Source: Burkholderiales bacterium (GTDB lineage Bacteria; Pseudomonadota; Gammaproteobacteria; Burkholderiales; Burkholderiaceae). Taken from it: DNA of 61,027 bases. Made by a program: the position numbers and the translations under genes. How positions within the stretch are numbered: the stretch's first letter is position 1; every line of letters begins with the position of its first letter. Positions 9,786 through 18,569 of the stretch are shown one piece after another. A model generated the notes under the pieces. It saw nothing but the letters and a program-made list of their open reading frames with translations, ran no database searches and had not been told where the DNA came from. The stretch lies in assembly GCA_026225235.1 (NCBI GenBank), contig JAMFSK010000031.1, forward strand, positions 1 to 61,027, read 5' to 3'.

Positions 9786-9797
9786 TTAAGCGCTTAA
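9786..9797. promoter_or_regulatory. LacI-type operator O2, perfect palindrome
   Basis: TTAAGCGCTTAA is a perfect 12-bp palindrome with the central CG typical of LacI-family sites. It ends 17 bases before the beta-galactosidase ATG and just upstream of its ribosome binding site (GGAG, 9803-9806). Its centre is 32 bp from that of O1, close to three helical turns. Confidence 0.7.
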
Positions 9798-9814
9798 TCT
9801 CTGGAGAACACACT

Positions 9815-11815
9815 ATGTCTGACCTGCGCCTCGGCGTCTGCTACTACCCTGAGCAGTGGCCGGAATCCATGTGGCAAGCCGATGCCCGGCGCATGCGCGA
9901 GATGGGCATCGAGCAAGTCCGGATCGCCGAGTTCGCCTGGAGCCGCATGGAGCCCTCGCCTGGTCAATACGACTGGGGCTGGCTGGATCGCGCCGTCGAG
10001 ACGCTGGCGGGTGCCGGACTCAAGATCGTGATGTGCACGCCGACCGCAACGCCGCCGAAGTGGCTGATCGACGCGCACCCGCAGATCCTGGCCGTCGGTG
10101 CCGACGGCCGCACGCGCGCCTTCGGCTCGCGCCGCCACTACGACTTCTCTTCCCCTGAATACTTCGAGGCCGCGGGCGAGATTTCGCGTCGGGTTGCCGA
10201 GCGCTACGGCCAGCATCCGGCCGTCTCCGCTTGGCAGATCGACAATGAGTTCGGCTGCCACCTCACCGTGCTGTCGTATTCGCAGCATGCGGTGCAGCGC
10301 TTTCGTCAGTGGCTGGCCAAGCGGTACGGCACTGTCAAGGCACTCAACGAAGCCTGGGGCACCGTGTTCTGGAGCATGGAATACCGGACGTTCGATGAGA
10401 TCGACGCGCCCATCGGCACGGTCACCGAAGCGCACCCGGCCCATCGTCTCGACTATCGGCGTTTCGCATCAGATGAAGTCGTGCGCTTCGGCCGCATGCA
10501 GGTTGACATCATCCGCGAGCGTTCGCCAGGACGCGCGGTCGTGCACAACTTCATGCAGTTGTTTTCCGAATTCGATCACTACGCGCTGGCCGCCCACCTC
10601 GATGCCGCCACTTGGGACAGCTATCCGCTCGGTGGTCTTGAAGAAGCGTGGTTCGACGCCGAAACCAAGGCGCGCTGGCTGCGCACGGGTCATCCCGACT
10701 ATGCGTCGTTCAATCATGATTTGTACCGCGGCATGTCCAGGCAGCCGTTCTGGGTCATGGAGCAGCAGCCCGGCCCCGTGAACTGGGCGCCATGGAACCC
10801 CGCCCCCTTGCCGGGCATGGTCCGCACATGGAGCTGGGAAGCCTTTGCGCACGGCGCGGGCACGGTGTCGTATTTCCGCTGGCGTCAGGCGCCCTTCGCA
10901 CAGGAACAGATGCACGCAGGGCTGAATACCCCCGACGACCAGATCGATCTGGGCGGCCATGAAGCCCGTCAGGTCGCCGATGAGATCGCGCTGCTCCCGG
11001 CCACGCTGGCGCAACCGCGCGGCACCGTCGCGCTGGTCTTCGACTATGCGTCGAAGTGGCTCTTCGATATTCATCCGCAGGGTGCCGACTTCAACTACAT
11101 GCGCTTTGCGTTCGAATACTATTCAGCGCTGCGCTCGGTCGGACTCGATGTCGATATCGTCCCGCAAGATGCGCCGCTCGATGGCTATCGCCTGATCGTG
11201 GTGCCCTCGCTCGCTGTAGTTAGCGAGGCATTCGCCAGCCGGCTCGCTCAAAGCGATGCCCAATTCGTGTTCGGGCCGCGCAGCGGATCGAAAACCGAGT
11301 CCTTGTCGATTCCGTCCAACTTGCCACCGGGCGCCCTGGCCGCCAGTATGCCGCTGCGTGTCTGGCGCGTCGAATCGATGCGTCCGAACGCGACGCTCGA
11401 CGTGAACTACCACGGCAAGCCCGGCACGGCGCGCCACTGGCGCGAGTTTGTCGACCTCCCGGCTGACGCCTCAGTCTTGTCGACCTATCCCGATGGCGGC
11501 GCGGCGATGATTCGTCATCGCAACTTGCTCTACCTCGCGAGTCTGTTCGACGAAGCCACCACGCGCGCAGTCATGCACGACGCAGCGCGTGCGGCCGGGC
11601 TTGCAGTCGAGCAACTCGACGACGGCGTGCGGCTTGCGCGCCGCGCAGGCCTGACTTTTGTTTTCAACTACGGTGAATCGAGCTACGCCGTGCCCCCCGA
11701 TGCCACGCTGGTGTTTGGCGACGGGCAAGTCGGCCCGCAGCAGGTGAGCGTATTCCGGCCGGCCGCGAGCCGGGTCGAATTGAACCAGGATGCGGCGAGC
11801 GTCGCGGCATCGTGA
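9815..11815 (+). CDS. Beta-galactosidase, glycoside hydrolase family 42
   Basis: The enzyme has 666 residues, the normal GH42 length. It hydrolyses terminal beta-galactosides. The (beta/alpha)8 domain begins LGVCYYPEQWPESMW. The acid/base is Glu145 in QIDNEFGC and the nucleophile is Glu316 in WVMEQQPG. A trimerisation domain (about 390-600) and a small C-terminal beta domain follow. There is no signal peptide, so it works in the cytoplasm on sugar brought in by the ABC transporter encoded next. The ATG at 9815 has GGAG 8 bases upstream. Two LacI-type palindromes precede it. The natural substrate is probably a plant or galacto-oligosaccharide rather than lactose, but this cannot be read from the sequence. 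Confidence 0.95.
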   Translation: MSDLRLGVCYYPEQWPESMWQADARRMREMGIEQVRIAEFAWSRMEPSPGQYDWGWLDRAVETLAGAGLKIVMCTPTATPPKWLIDAHPQILAVGADGRTRAFGSRRHYDFSSPEYFEAAGEISRRVAERYGQHPAVSAWQIDNEFGCHLTVLSYSQHAVQRFRQWLAKRYGTVKALNEAWGTVFWSMEYRTFDEIDAPIGTVTEAHPAHRLDYRRFASDEVVRFGRMQVDIIRERSPGRAVVHNFMQLFSEFDHYALAAHLDAATWDSYPLGGLEEAWFDAETKARWLRTGHPDYASFNHDLYRGMSRQPFWVMEQQPGPVNWAPWNPAPLPGMVRTWSWEAFAHGAGTVSYFRWRQAPFAQEQMHAGLNTPDDQIDLGGHEARQVADEIALLPATLAQPRGTVALVFDYASKWLFDIHPQGADFNYMRFAFEYYSALRSVGLDVDIVPQDAPLDGYRLIVVPSLAVVSEAFASRLAQSDAQFVFGPRSGSKTESLSIPSNLPPGALAASMPLRVWRVESMRPNATLDVNYHGKPGTARHWREFVDLPADASVLSTYPDGGAAMIRHRNLLYLASLFDEATTRAVMHDAARAAGLAVEQLDDGVRLARRAGLTFVFNYGESSYAVPPDATLVFGDGQVGPQQVSVFRPAASRVELNQDAASVAAS

Positions 11816-11891
11816 AACACGCCAATGAACAGGTTAAAAAGCAGGTGGCAAGTCAACGAGCGGCAATAAAAACTTTGACAGGAGACACAGC

Positions 11892-13133
11892 ATGACGAAG
11901 TTTCGATTAGCGGTCGTCGCCGCGGCACTGGTTGCCGCGGGTCTGGTGAGCACCGCACAGGCGGGCGAACTCGATGTGAACGTCGCATTCAAGGGCGCGA
12001 GCCAGCGCACGGTGTGGCAGTCGGTGTTCGACGACTTCCACAAGGCCAATCCGGATATCGACGTCAAGGCCTCGTACATCGACGAAGAAGCCTACAAGGT
12101 ACAGCTGCCGCAGTGGCTGTCGACTGTCTCGCCCGACATCGTCAACTGGCACAACGGCGAGCGCATGAAGTACTACGCGCGCCGCAACCTGCTCGAAGAC
12201 CTCAGCGCCGACTGGGCCAAGAATGGCTGGAGCCAGACCTACGCTTCGACCAAGGAAGCATCGACCTTCAACGGCAAGCAATACGCCGCGCCGACGGTGT
12301 ATTACTCGTGGGGGATGTTCTACCGCAAGGACTTGTTCCAGAAGGCAGGCATCGCCACCGAGCCGAAAACCTGGGATGAGTTCCTCTCCGATGCAAAGAA
12401 GCTCAAGGCTGCGGGCATTACCCCGATTGCCGTCGCCGGGCGCGACGCCTGGACGCTTGCAGGCTGGTTCGACTATCTCGACTTGCGCATCAACGGCAAC
12501 GCGTTCCACCAGAAGCTGATGGCTGGCGACGTGCCTTACACCGACGCTCGCGTGAAGAAGGTCTATACCGCATGGAAGCAACTGATCGACGACAAGGACT
12601 TTATCGACAACTCCCTGTCGTATGACCTCGATGCCGCCCAGCCTTTCCTGTTCCAGGGCAAGGCCGCGATGATGTTGATGGGCACCTTCATCTCCGCGGG
12701 CTTCCCGGCGGACGTCAAAGATCAGATGGGCTACTTTCAGTTTCCGATCATCGATGCGAAAGTGCCGACTGCTGAAGACGGTCCGATCGAATGCCTGAAC
12801 ATTCCGAGCAAAGCCAAGCATAAGGCCGAGGCGCACAAGTTCATCGCCTTTGTCGGCACGCCGGAAATCAGCGCACGTCTCGCTGAAGGTCTCGGCTCGC
12901 TACCGGCCAATAGCAAGGCACCCGCGCCAGCTGACCCAATCAACAAGATCGGTTTCCAGATCCTGTCGGATACCAAGGGCGGCATCGCGCAGTTCTACGA
13001 TCGTGACATGACCAAGGAAATGGCCGACGAAGGCATGAAGACAATGCAGCAGTTCGTCGCCGATCCGACCCAGATCGACGCCTTGCTGACGCAGCTCGAA
13101 GCGACCCGCAAGCGGATCTATCACAAGTCCTGA
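11892..13133 (+). CDS. ABC transporter sugar-binding protein (family 1)
   Basis: The 413-residue protein begins with a Sec signal peptide (VVAAALVAAGLVSTAQA, cleavage after about residue 23). It has the family-1 solute-binding fold, with YYSWGMFYRKDLFQKAGI and PKTWDEF typical of the oligosaccharide group. It acts in the periplasm and delivers sugar to the two permeases that follow. AGGAG lies 7 bases before the ATG. Position downstream of the GH42 gene suggests a galactoside or beta-linked oligosaccharide ligand. A strong hairpin directly after the gene may raise its expression above that of the permeases. Confidence 0.93.
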   Translation: MTKFRLAVVAAALVAAGLVSTAQAGELDVNVAFKGASQRTVWQSVFDDFHKANPDIDVKASYIDEEAYKVQLPQWLSTVSPDIVNWHNGERMKYYARRNLLEDLSADWAKNGWSQTYASTKEASTFNGKQYAAPTVYYSWGMFYRKDLFQKAGIATEPKTWDEFLSDAKKLKAAGITPIAVAGRDAWTLAGWFDYLDLRINGNAFHQKLMAGDVPYTDARVKKVYTAWKQLIDDKDFIDNSLSYDLDAAQPFLFQGKAAMMLMGTFISAGFPADVKDQMGYFQFPIIDAKVPTAEDGPIECLNIPSKAKHKAEAHKFIAFVGTPEISARLAEGLGSLPANSKAPAPADPINKIGFQILSDTKGGIAQFYDRDMTKEMADEGMKTMQQFVADPTQIDALLTQLEATRKRIYHKS

Positions 13134-13150
13134 GCAGGTTTGCGCAGGTG

Positions 13151-13190
13151 CGGGCCCGGGCCGCGAGTCTTTGTACGCGGCCCGGGCCCG
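13151..13190 (+). promoter_or_regulatory. Perfect 15-bp intercistronic stem-loop
   Basis: CGGGCCCGGGCCGCG (13151-13165) is the exact inverse complement of 13176-13190, with a 10-base loop. It lies between the stop codon of the binding-protein gene and the ribosome binding site of the first permease. No T run follows, so it is more likely an mRNA-stabilising or partial-termination hairpin than a full terminator. Such elements are known after binding-protein genes (for example in the mal operon). Confidence 0.75.
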
Positions 13191-13207
13191 GCTCCAGGAG
13201 GTTCAGT

Positions 13208-14104
13208 TTGATTTCCATGCCAACGCGGCTTGCCGGCAAACGCGTTCGCAGCAGGCACGTCGGCAGCCATCATCGCGCTGCCTTCCTGTTCCTGTTGCCT
13301 GCCTGCCTGATGTTCGCGGTCTATATCGTCTATCCGATCCTGTCGACTATCTGGCTCAGTTTCTATGACTGGGACGGCATGGCGGACAAGACCTTTATCG
13401 GCTTTGCGAACTACGTCGAGCTATTCCACGCGCCGACCTTCTACACGGCGCTCAAAAACAATGTGCTGTGGCTCGTCTGCTTCCTGATTGCGCCGCCGGC
13501 CGGACTCGCGGTTGCGCTCTACCTGAACCAGAAAGTGCGCGGCATGCGCGTGGTCAAGTCGCTCTTCTTTGCCCCGTTTGTGCTCTCGGGTGTGGTGGTG
13601 GGCCTGATCTTCAGCTGGTTCTACGACCCGACCTTCGGCCTCCTGGCCAAGGTGCTCGGACACGGTGTGCCGGTGCTCGGCGATGCGCGCTATGTGAGCT
13701 TCGGCATCATCTTCGCCGCGCTTTGGCCACAGACGGCGTACTGCATGATTCTGTACCTCACCGGCCTGACGTCGATCAGCAACGAAGTGCTCGAGGCCGC
13801 ACGCATCGACGGCGCCCGGAGCTGGAAAATGCTGTGGTATGTGGTGCTCCCCGAGCTGCGTCCAGCCACCTTCATGGCGATCGTCGTGACGATCATCGGG
13901 GCGTTGCGCAGCTTCGACCTGATTGCGGTGATGAGTGGCGGCGGCCCCTACGAGAGCTCGACGGTGCTTGCGTACTTCATGTACGACCAGGCGATTAAGT
14001 ATTACCGAGTCGGTTATTCGGCAGCCATCGCAGTCGTGCTGTTCGCGATCATGCTCGTCTATATCGTCTATCACCTGCGCCGGATGTTGCGGAACGAACG
14101 CTGA
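13208..14104 (+). CDS. ABC sugar permease, MalF/UgpA type
   Basis: This inner-membrane subunit has about 298 residues and six predicted membrane segments. The EAA loop appears as EVLEAARIDGARSWKMLWYVVLPELRP, which would contact the ATPase. I chose the TTG at 13208 because AGGAGG (13196-13201) stands 6 bases upstream. The ATG at 13217 would be too far from it, and the start at 13148 lies inside the hairpin. With the next gene it forms the transport channel. No ATPase gene is nearby, so it probably uses a shared MsmK/UgpC-type subunit encoded elsewhere. Confidence 0.9.
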   Translation: MISMPTRLAGKRVRSRHVGSHHRAAFLFLLPACLMFAVYIVYPILSTIWLSFYDWDGMADKTFIGFANYVELFHAPTFYTALKNNVLWLVCFLIAPPAGLAVALYLNQKVRGMRVVKSLFFAPFVLSGVVVGLIFSWFYDPTFGLLAKVLGHGVPVLGDARYVSFGIIFAALWPQTAYCMILYLTGLTSISNEVLEAARIDGARSWKMLWYVVLPELRPATFMAIVVTIIGALRSFDLIAVMSGGGPYESSTVLAYFMYDQAIKYYRVGYSAAIAVVLFAIMLVYIVYHLRRMLRNER

Positions 14105-14117
14105 GAGGGAACATAGA

Positions 14118-14969
14118 ATGTATCCGCTGCCGATCGACAAATGGAGCCCCACAAGCCGCACGCTCTACAAAGTCTCATTGCCTATCGCCTTGCTGATCTG
14201 GCTGCTGCCGATGATCGCCGTGCTCGTCACATCGATGCGTTCGGCAGACGAGCTCGCGCATGGCAACTATTGGGGCTGGCCCGAGCACCTCTCGCTGGTC
14301 GCCAACTATCGCGATGCGCTCACGACGTCGCCGATGCTTCACTACTTCTGGAACAGCGTGCTGATCACTGTGCCTTCGGTGATCGGTTCGATCGTGCTGG
14401 CCTCGATGGCGGGGTTTGCGCTGGCGGTCTATCAGTTTCGCGCGAGCGTGCTGCTCTTCGCCGTCTTCGTGGCGGGCAACTTCGTGCCGGTGCAGATCCT
14501 GATGATTCCAGTGCGCAATCTCTCGCTCCAGCTCGGCCTCTACAACACCGTGTGGGCGCTGGTGCTGTTTCATACCGCCTTCCAGACCGGTTTCTGCACC
14601 TTGTTCCTGCGCAACTTCATCAAGCAGTTGCCGTTCGAACTGATCGAGTCCGCACGGATCGAGGGGGCCAGCGAATGGCGCGTGTTCTATACGATTGTGC
14701 TGCCGCTGATTCGCCCCGCGCTCGCGGCGCTGGCGGTGCTCGTCTTCACCTTTGTGTGGAACGACTACTTCTGGGCACTCTGCCTGACGCAGGGCGATGA
14801 AGCCGCGCCGATCACGGTCGGTGTCGCTGCACTCAAGGGCCAGTGGACGACCGCGTGGAATCTCGTCTCGGCAGGCTCGATCCTCGCCGCCTTGCCCTCG
14901 GTCGCTATGTTTTGGGCGATGCAACGGCACTTCGTCGCGGGGCTGACGTTCGGCGCGACCAAAGGCTAA
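14118..14969 (+). CDS. ABC sugar permease, MalG/UgpE type
   Basis: The 283-residue protein has six membrane segments and the EAA loop FELIESARIEGASEWRVFYTIVLPLIRP. It is the second channel subunit, paired with the preceding permease. The ATG at 14118 follows GAGGGA by 7 bases and comes 13 bases after the previous stop codon. The C-terminus, HFVAGLTFGATKG, is the usual MalG-like end. It is the last gene of the GH42 operon. Confidence 0.92.
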   Translation: MYPLPIDKWSPTSRTLYKVSLPIALLIWLLPMIAVLVTSMRSADELAHGNYWGWPEHLSLVANYRDALTTSPMLHYFWNSVLITVPSVIGSIVLASMAGFALAVYQFRASVLLFAVFVAGNFVPVQILMIPVRNLSLQLGLYNTVWALVLFHTAFQTGFCTLFLRNFIKQLPFELIESARIEGASEWRVFYTIVLPLIRPALAALAVLVFTFVWNDYFWALCLTQGDEAAPITVGVAALKGQWTTAWNLVSAGSILAALPSVAMFWAMQRHFVAGLTFGATKG

Positions 14970-15108
14970 AACTTCCCCTTCGGGCGGGAGGTCGACACCC
15001 TCGAGAACGTGCAGACTTTTCACGAGCCGCCCCGGCCACGCCGGCTTTCTTCGAAGAGAGGGTGTCGCCACGCGCGCAGGCGCGTCGTGCGTTCGTGTCC
15101 GTATCCGT

Positions 15109-15210
15109 GTTCAAGTTCAAGTTCAAGTTCAAGTTCAAGTTCAAGTTCAAGTTCAAGTTCAAGTTCAAGTTCAAGTTCAAGTTCAAGTTCAAGTTCAAGT
15201 TCAAGTTCGA
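15109..15210. repeat. Hexanucleotide tandem repeat (GTTCAA)16
   Basis: Sixteen perfect GTTCAA units run from 15109 to 15204 and are followed by one degenerate unit, GTTCGA. All three forward frames stay open through it. It lies 139 bases past the permease stop and is not in an obvious promoter. Tracts like this change length by slipped-strand mispairing. Confidence 0.97.
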
Positions 15211-15602
15211 GCGTATCGAACGTCGTTTCACTTTGGCGAGCCAGGTCCGATACCCTTACTTCGATCGAATACAAGCGTCGCAGCCTGCTCGCCCGCGCGC
15301 TCGAGGTACTGATGCACGAAAACGCCTCCTCATGACGACCCCAGGAAAATACGTGGACGTCTCACGCTGCACTTACCCCACCCGAACAGTCCCCCCTGCA
15401 CTTCGCGTTCGCCATCCCGCCGCCCGACAAGCAATCCTAAGGCCCGGTTCGGCCTTCCTCATCTCCCGAAATACCCTTCCTTGTTGTTGGACAAAACGCC
15501 TGCTGAGGTGGACTGAGACCGATCTCACACCTCGAAAGACCCGGCCGTGGCCCCAGGCGGTTGCCCGACAAACAGTGAGGGCCATCGAGCAAGGCGCCAT
15601 CA

Positions 15603-15629
15603 GAGGCTCGTGCAAGAAGTGCGAGCCTC
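15603..15629 (-). terminator. Hairpin after the agmatinase gene
   Basis: GAGGCTCG (15603-15610) pairs with CGAGCCTC (15622-15629) around an 11-base loop. It lies 14 bases past the agmatinase stop codon on the minus strand. No T run follows, so it is at best a weak or Rho-assisted terminator. Confidence 0.35.
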
Positions 15630-15642
15630 CGGCGCTCGCGCC

Positions 15643-16656
15643 CTACTTTTTCGCAAGCTGTTGGGTCAGTGTCTCGCTGCGACCCTTCGCGCACTTCTGC
15701 TCATTCATCACACACAGCAGGTCGGCGGCGATATGCGCGGCCGCGAGTCCCGTGATCTCCGCGTGATCGTAAGCCGGCGCGACTTCAACGACGTCGGCGC
15801 CGATCAGATTCACCGGCGTCATGGCGCGGATGATCTCGAGTGCCTGCGCCGAAGTCAGTCCGCCTGGCACCGGCGTACCCGTACCCGGTGCAAAAGCCGG
15901 GTCGAGGCAGTCGATATCAAAGGTCAGGTAGGTCGGCGCATCGCCGACAACCGACAGGATCGTGTCGAGTGTTTTCTCGATGCCGTGCTGGTGGACCCAC
16001 GGTGCGCTCAGCACCTTGATTCCCATCGTGTCGTCGTTCCAGGTACGGATGCCTACCTGCACTGACCGGGCCGGATTGATCAGGCCTTCCTGCACGGCCT
16101 TGTAAAACATCGTGCCGTGGTTCAGCGAATCGGGCTGCTCGTCGGGCCAAGTGTCCGTATGCGCGTCGAAGTGGATCAAGCTCAATGGCTTGCCGTATTT
16201 CTCGGCATGAGCACGCAACAAGGGATAGGTGATGTAATGATCGCCTCCGAAGGTCAGCATGCGCGCGCCCGAGGCGAGGATGGTCCGCGCATGCGCGACG
16301 ATCGCATCGCGGATCGTCAGCGGATTGTGCGCATCGAACCAGCAATCACCGTAATCGACGACCTTGAGAGTTTCGAACGGATCGACGCCCCACGGAAAGG
16401 GTTTCAGTTCGGCAAGCTGCGCCGACGCGGCCCGCACGGCGGCCGGCCCAAAACGGCTGCCCGGGCGAAAGGTCGTGGCGAGGTCGAGTGGCACGCCCGA
16501 GACCACGACATCCGCACCCGTGAGGTCGCGCGTATAAGGGCGGCGCATGAATGTCGCGATGCCCGCATACGTCGCCTCGGGCGGCGCGCCGACGGGCACA
16601 GGAGCAGCGGCGGCGCCATTTGAAAGTGAGTGAGGCAAAAGTGGGCTGGCGGACAT
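15643..16656 (-). CDS. speB: Agmatinase (arginase/ureohydrolase family)
   Basis: The protein has 337 residues and should hydrolyse agmatine to putrescine and urea with two Mn ions. Metal-binding motifs are in place: FGGDHYITYP, HFDAHTDTW and TFDIDCLDPAFAPG. The sequence ASAQLAE and GTGTPVPGGL also fit the agmatinase branch rather than true arginase, although guanidino-acid hydrolases (guanidinobutyrase, guanidinopropionase) share these motifs and cannot be excluded. The ATG at 16656 has GGAG 8 bases upstream. It is divergent from a LysR regulator that probably controls it. The N-terminal 25 residues are Ala/Pro-rich and variable. Confidence 0.85.
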   Translation of the reverse strand: MSASPLLPHSLSNGAAAAPVPVGAPPEATYAGIATFMRRPYTRDLTGADVVVSGVPLDLATTFRPGSRFGPAAVRAASAQLAELKPFPWGVDPFETLKVVDYGDCWFDAHNPLTIRDAIVAHARTILASGARMLTFGGDHYITYPLLRAHAEKYGKPLSLIHFDAHTDTWPDEQPDSLNHGTMFYKAVQEGLINPARSVQVGIRTWNDDTMGIKVLSAPWVHQHGIEKTLDTILSVVGDAPTYLTFDIDCLDPAFAPGTGTPVPGGLTSAQALEIIRAMTPVNLIGADVVEVAPAYDHAEITGLAAAHIAADLLCVMNEQKCAKGRSETLTQQLAKK

Positions 16657-16837
16657 TGTGTTACTCCGATCGTTTGAAGCTGGGTCGCGGCCTCTCAAAC
16701 TCCATCAGACAGAAAGGAATTTCATTCTTCGATGTGCCGCGCCCATGTGGGGACTGGGATAAGAACAATGATCGCTTGCCCACACCCGTCAAAAAAGCGA
16801 AACTTCCTTGTAGAAGTATCAATTTTTTTTATATCAG

Positions 16838-17740
16838 ATGCGACGCCTCCCTCCCCTGCAGACCCTGCTCGCTTTTGAATCCGCGGCGCGCCTCGCGAGT
16901 TTCTCGCGCGCGGCACAAGAACTAGCGCTCACCCAGTCGGCCATCAGCCATCAGATTCAGCAACTCGAGACGTGGGCCGGGCAACTGCTGTTCCGGCGTG
17001 TCGGCCGGGGTGTCGCGCTAACGGCCGCCGGGCAGCTCTTCGCGCGCACGGTCGACCAGACGCTCAAGCTACTCACCGATGGTCGCAGCCGGATCGAACC
17101 TTATTGCAACCCCGAATCGGTGATCGTCTACTGCCCGCCTGAATTTGCAGCGGGCATCATGTTGCCGCAACTGCCGGCGTTGCGCGCTGATTATCCTTCA
17201 GTCGAACTCTGGCTAGTCACCGAGGAGCAAGTCGGCGAGATCGACCATATCGATGTCGACCTGATTGTCTCCAATCGATTACTGCGCACGCCGGACGTCG
17301 TCGGTGTGCCTTTGATCGACGACTGGGCGTTGGCTGTATGCGGCGTATCGACGGCGGCGGCGCTCGCTGGCATGCCCTTTCCGAACGTGCTGAGCGCGGC
17401 GCCGCTTATCGTCCACGAAAGCCAGCCGGACTGGGCGCCCTGGCTGCCGGACCTGCGTCGCGACGGACTTGAAACGCGTCGCGCCATCACCATCGACGAC
17501 CCTCGCCTGCTGCTCAGCGCGGCTGAACGCGAGATGGGTATTGCGATGGTGCCGAGGCTATGGGCCGCCGAAGCGCTCGCGAACGGCCGCGTGGTGGCCC
17601 TGCCTCAGGTCCCGCATGTGGAACTGCCCGCGCTCTGGCTGATGAAATCCGCGCTGCCGGCTCGCGCGCCTGCCGTCGAGCGCGTGTACGCCTGGATGTT
17701 GGCGTTGTGCAAGCCGGCACCGGAGCACACGGCCGCCTAG
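16838..17740 (+). CDS. LysR-family regulator (GcvA-like), divergent from agmatinase
   Basis: The protein has 300 residues. The N-terminal winged helix (RRLPPLQTLLAFESAARLASFSRAAQELALTQSAISHQIQQLE, about residues 2-45) is of the GcvA type, followed by a two-lobed effector domain. The ATG at 16838 follows a T-rich stretch (TTTTTTTTATATCAG) and has no ribosome binding site. Still, the start is fixed by the conserved DNA-binding domain. Divergence from the agmatinase gene across 181 bases points to local control of guanidino-compound use. The two genes at its 3' end are convergent, with only 15 bases between the stop codons. Confidence 0.93.
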   Translation: MRRLPPLQTLLAFESAARLASFSRAAQELALTQSAISHQIQQLETWAGQLLFRRVGRGVALTAAGQLFARTVDQTLKLLTDGRSRIEPYCNPESVIVYCPPEFAAGIMLPQLPALRADYPSVELWLVTEEQVGEIDHIDVDLIVSNRLLRTPDVVGVPLIDDWALAVCGVSTAAALAGMPFPNVLSAAPLIVHESQPDWAPWLPDLRRDGLETRRAITIDDPRLLLSAAEREMGIAMVPRLWAAEALANGRVVALPQVPHVELPALWLMKSALPARAPAVERVYAWMLALCKPAPEHTAA

Positions 17741-17755
17741 CGCTTGCCTTTCAGT

Positions 17756-18451
17756 TCAGCGGGTTTGCTCGGCAAGCATCGCGCCAATATCCAGATTCAG
17801 CAGGTCGCCAAAGTGCTCGATGGTCACATCGGGCGTCGGATAGGACGCCACCTGCTTGGCGTCCAGTGCATAGTGCCCCTGGCGCGGGAAGACTGTCGTC
17901 AGCTTGCTGCCCCACGCGGCTTTCATCGCTGCAAGAATCCGCACCTTGTCGTCAATCATCACGTAGTGCGCGGCCGGATAATGTTCGGCCACTTCCTTGA
18001 GCATATGTTCCTTGTGGATATAGATCAGCACGTTCCCGTCGACGGCGTCCCATAGACCCGAACGCTGGATCTTGCGCGGCTGGAACACGACATCTCCGTC
18101 GGACAGGATCACGGTCGGCCCGGTCTTGCGTAAATGCCGGATCGCCTCGATGGCGCGGGGGAAGAGCCGGTCTGGAAACGGATAGTCGACCAGGTACGAC
18201 GACATCAGCAGCAGGCGGGGGTTGTCGGGATCGATGGCTCGCAAGCGCTGTAGCGTACCGAGATAGTCGGTGTAACCAAGCTCGGCGCGCAGCTCTTCGA
18301 AGAGTTCAAAGTAACGGTCTCGGCAAGACTTGCCGAGCACGACCTCGAGGTGGTCGCTCAGGTCCTTCGAGACGCGGTCGTTATCGAGCAGGGTGTTGTC
18401 GACGTCGATCAGAAAAACGACTTCAGATGGGGCAGCGGATGGGGCAGGCAT
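17756..18451 (-). CDS. HAD-superfamily hydrolase
   Basis: The 231-residue protein has the haloacid-dehalogenase fold. Motif I is LIDVDNTLL (residues about 12-20), where the first Asp is the nucleophile. The following Asn replaces the second Asp that is common in phosphatases, as in some HAD subfamilies. Motif II is ILSDGD and motif IV is MIDDK. The family cleaves phosphate esters or C-halogen bonds, and the substrate here is unknown. The ATG at 18451 has GGAG 8 bases upstream; the longer in-frame start at 18514 would add 21 basic residues without support. The gene lies 118 bases downstream of the VanA-like gene on the same strand and may be cotranscribed. Confidence 0.85.
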   Translation of the reverse strand: MPAPSAAPSEVVFLIDVDNTLLDNDRVSKDLSDHLEVVLGKSCRDRYFELFEELRAELGYTDYLGTLQRLRAIDPDNPRLLLMSSYLVDYPFPDRLFPRAIEAIRHLRKTGPTVILSDGDVVFQPRKIQRSGLWDAVDGNVLIYIHKEHMLKEVAEHYPAAHYVMIDDKVRILAAMKAAWGSKLTTVFPRQGHYALDAKQVASYPTPDVTIEHFGDLLNLDIGAMLAEQTR

Positions 18452-18569
18452 GCGGCGGGCTCCGGAAGTGTGCACGCGGGATCGCGCTCGTGGCAGATTG
18501 ACGGTCGTCAGCAACAGTCAGTCTAGCGCGAACCCGGGTCGATGCGCACGGCGGCATGCACCGGCGGGC

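Larger units (their letters stand above)
14970..15642. other. Intergenic region with hexanucleotide tract
   Basis: These 673 bases lie between convergent genes (the permease and agmatinase). The main content is the GTTCAA repeat at 15109-15210. The long open frames here, encoding Phe-Lys, Ser or Leu-Asn runs, are by-products of the repeat and look like no protein I know. Near the agmatinase end there is an 8-bp hairpin. I see nothing else. Confidence 0.6.

Noticed and set aside
15109..15210. Possible CRISPR array
   Set aside because: The repeats are contiguous hexamers with no spacers.
14843..15766. Long open frames with Phe-Lys, Ser, Leu-Asn or Glu-Leu runs over the hexamer repeat
   Set aside because: They exist because the GTTCAA repeat lacks stop codons in most frames; they have no homology, no ribosome binding site and overlap the agmatinase gene.
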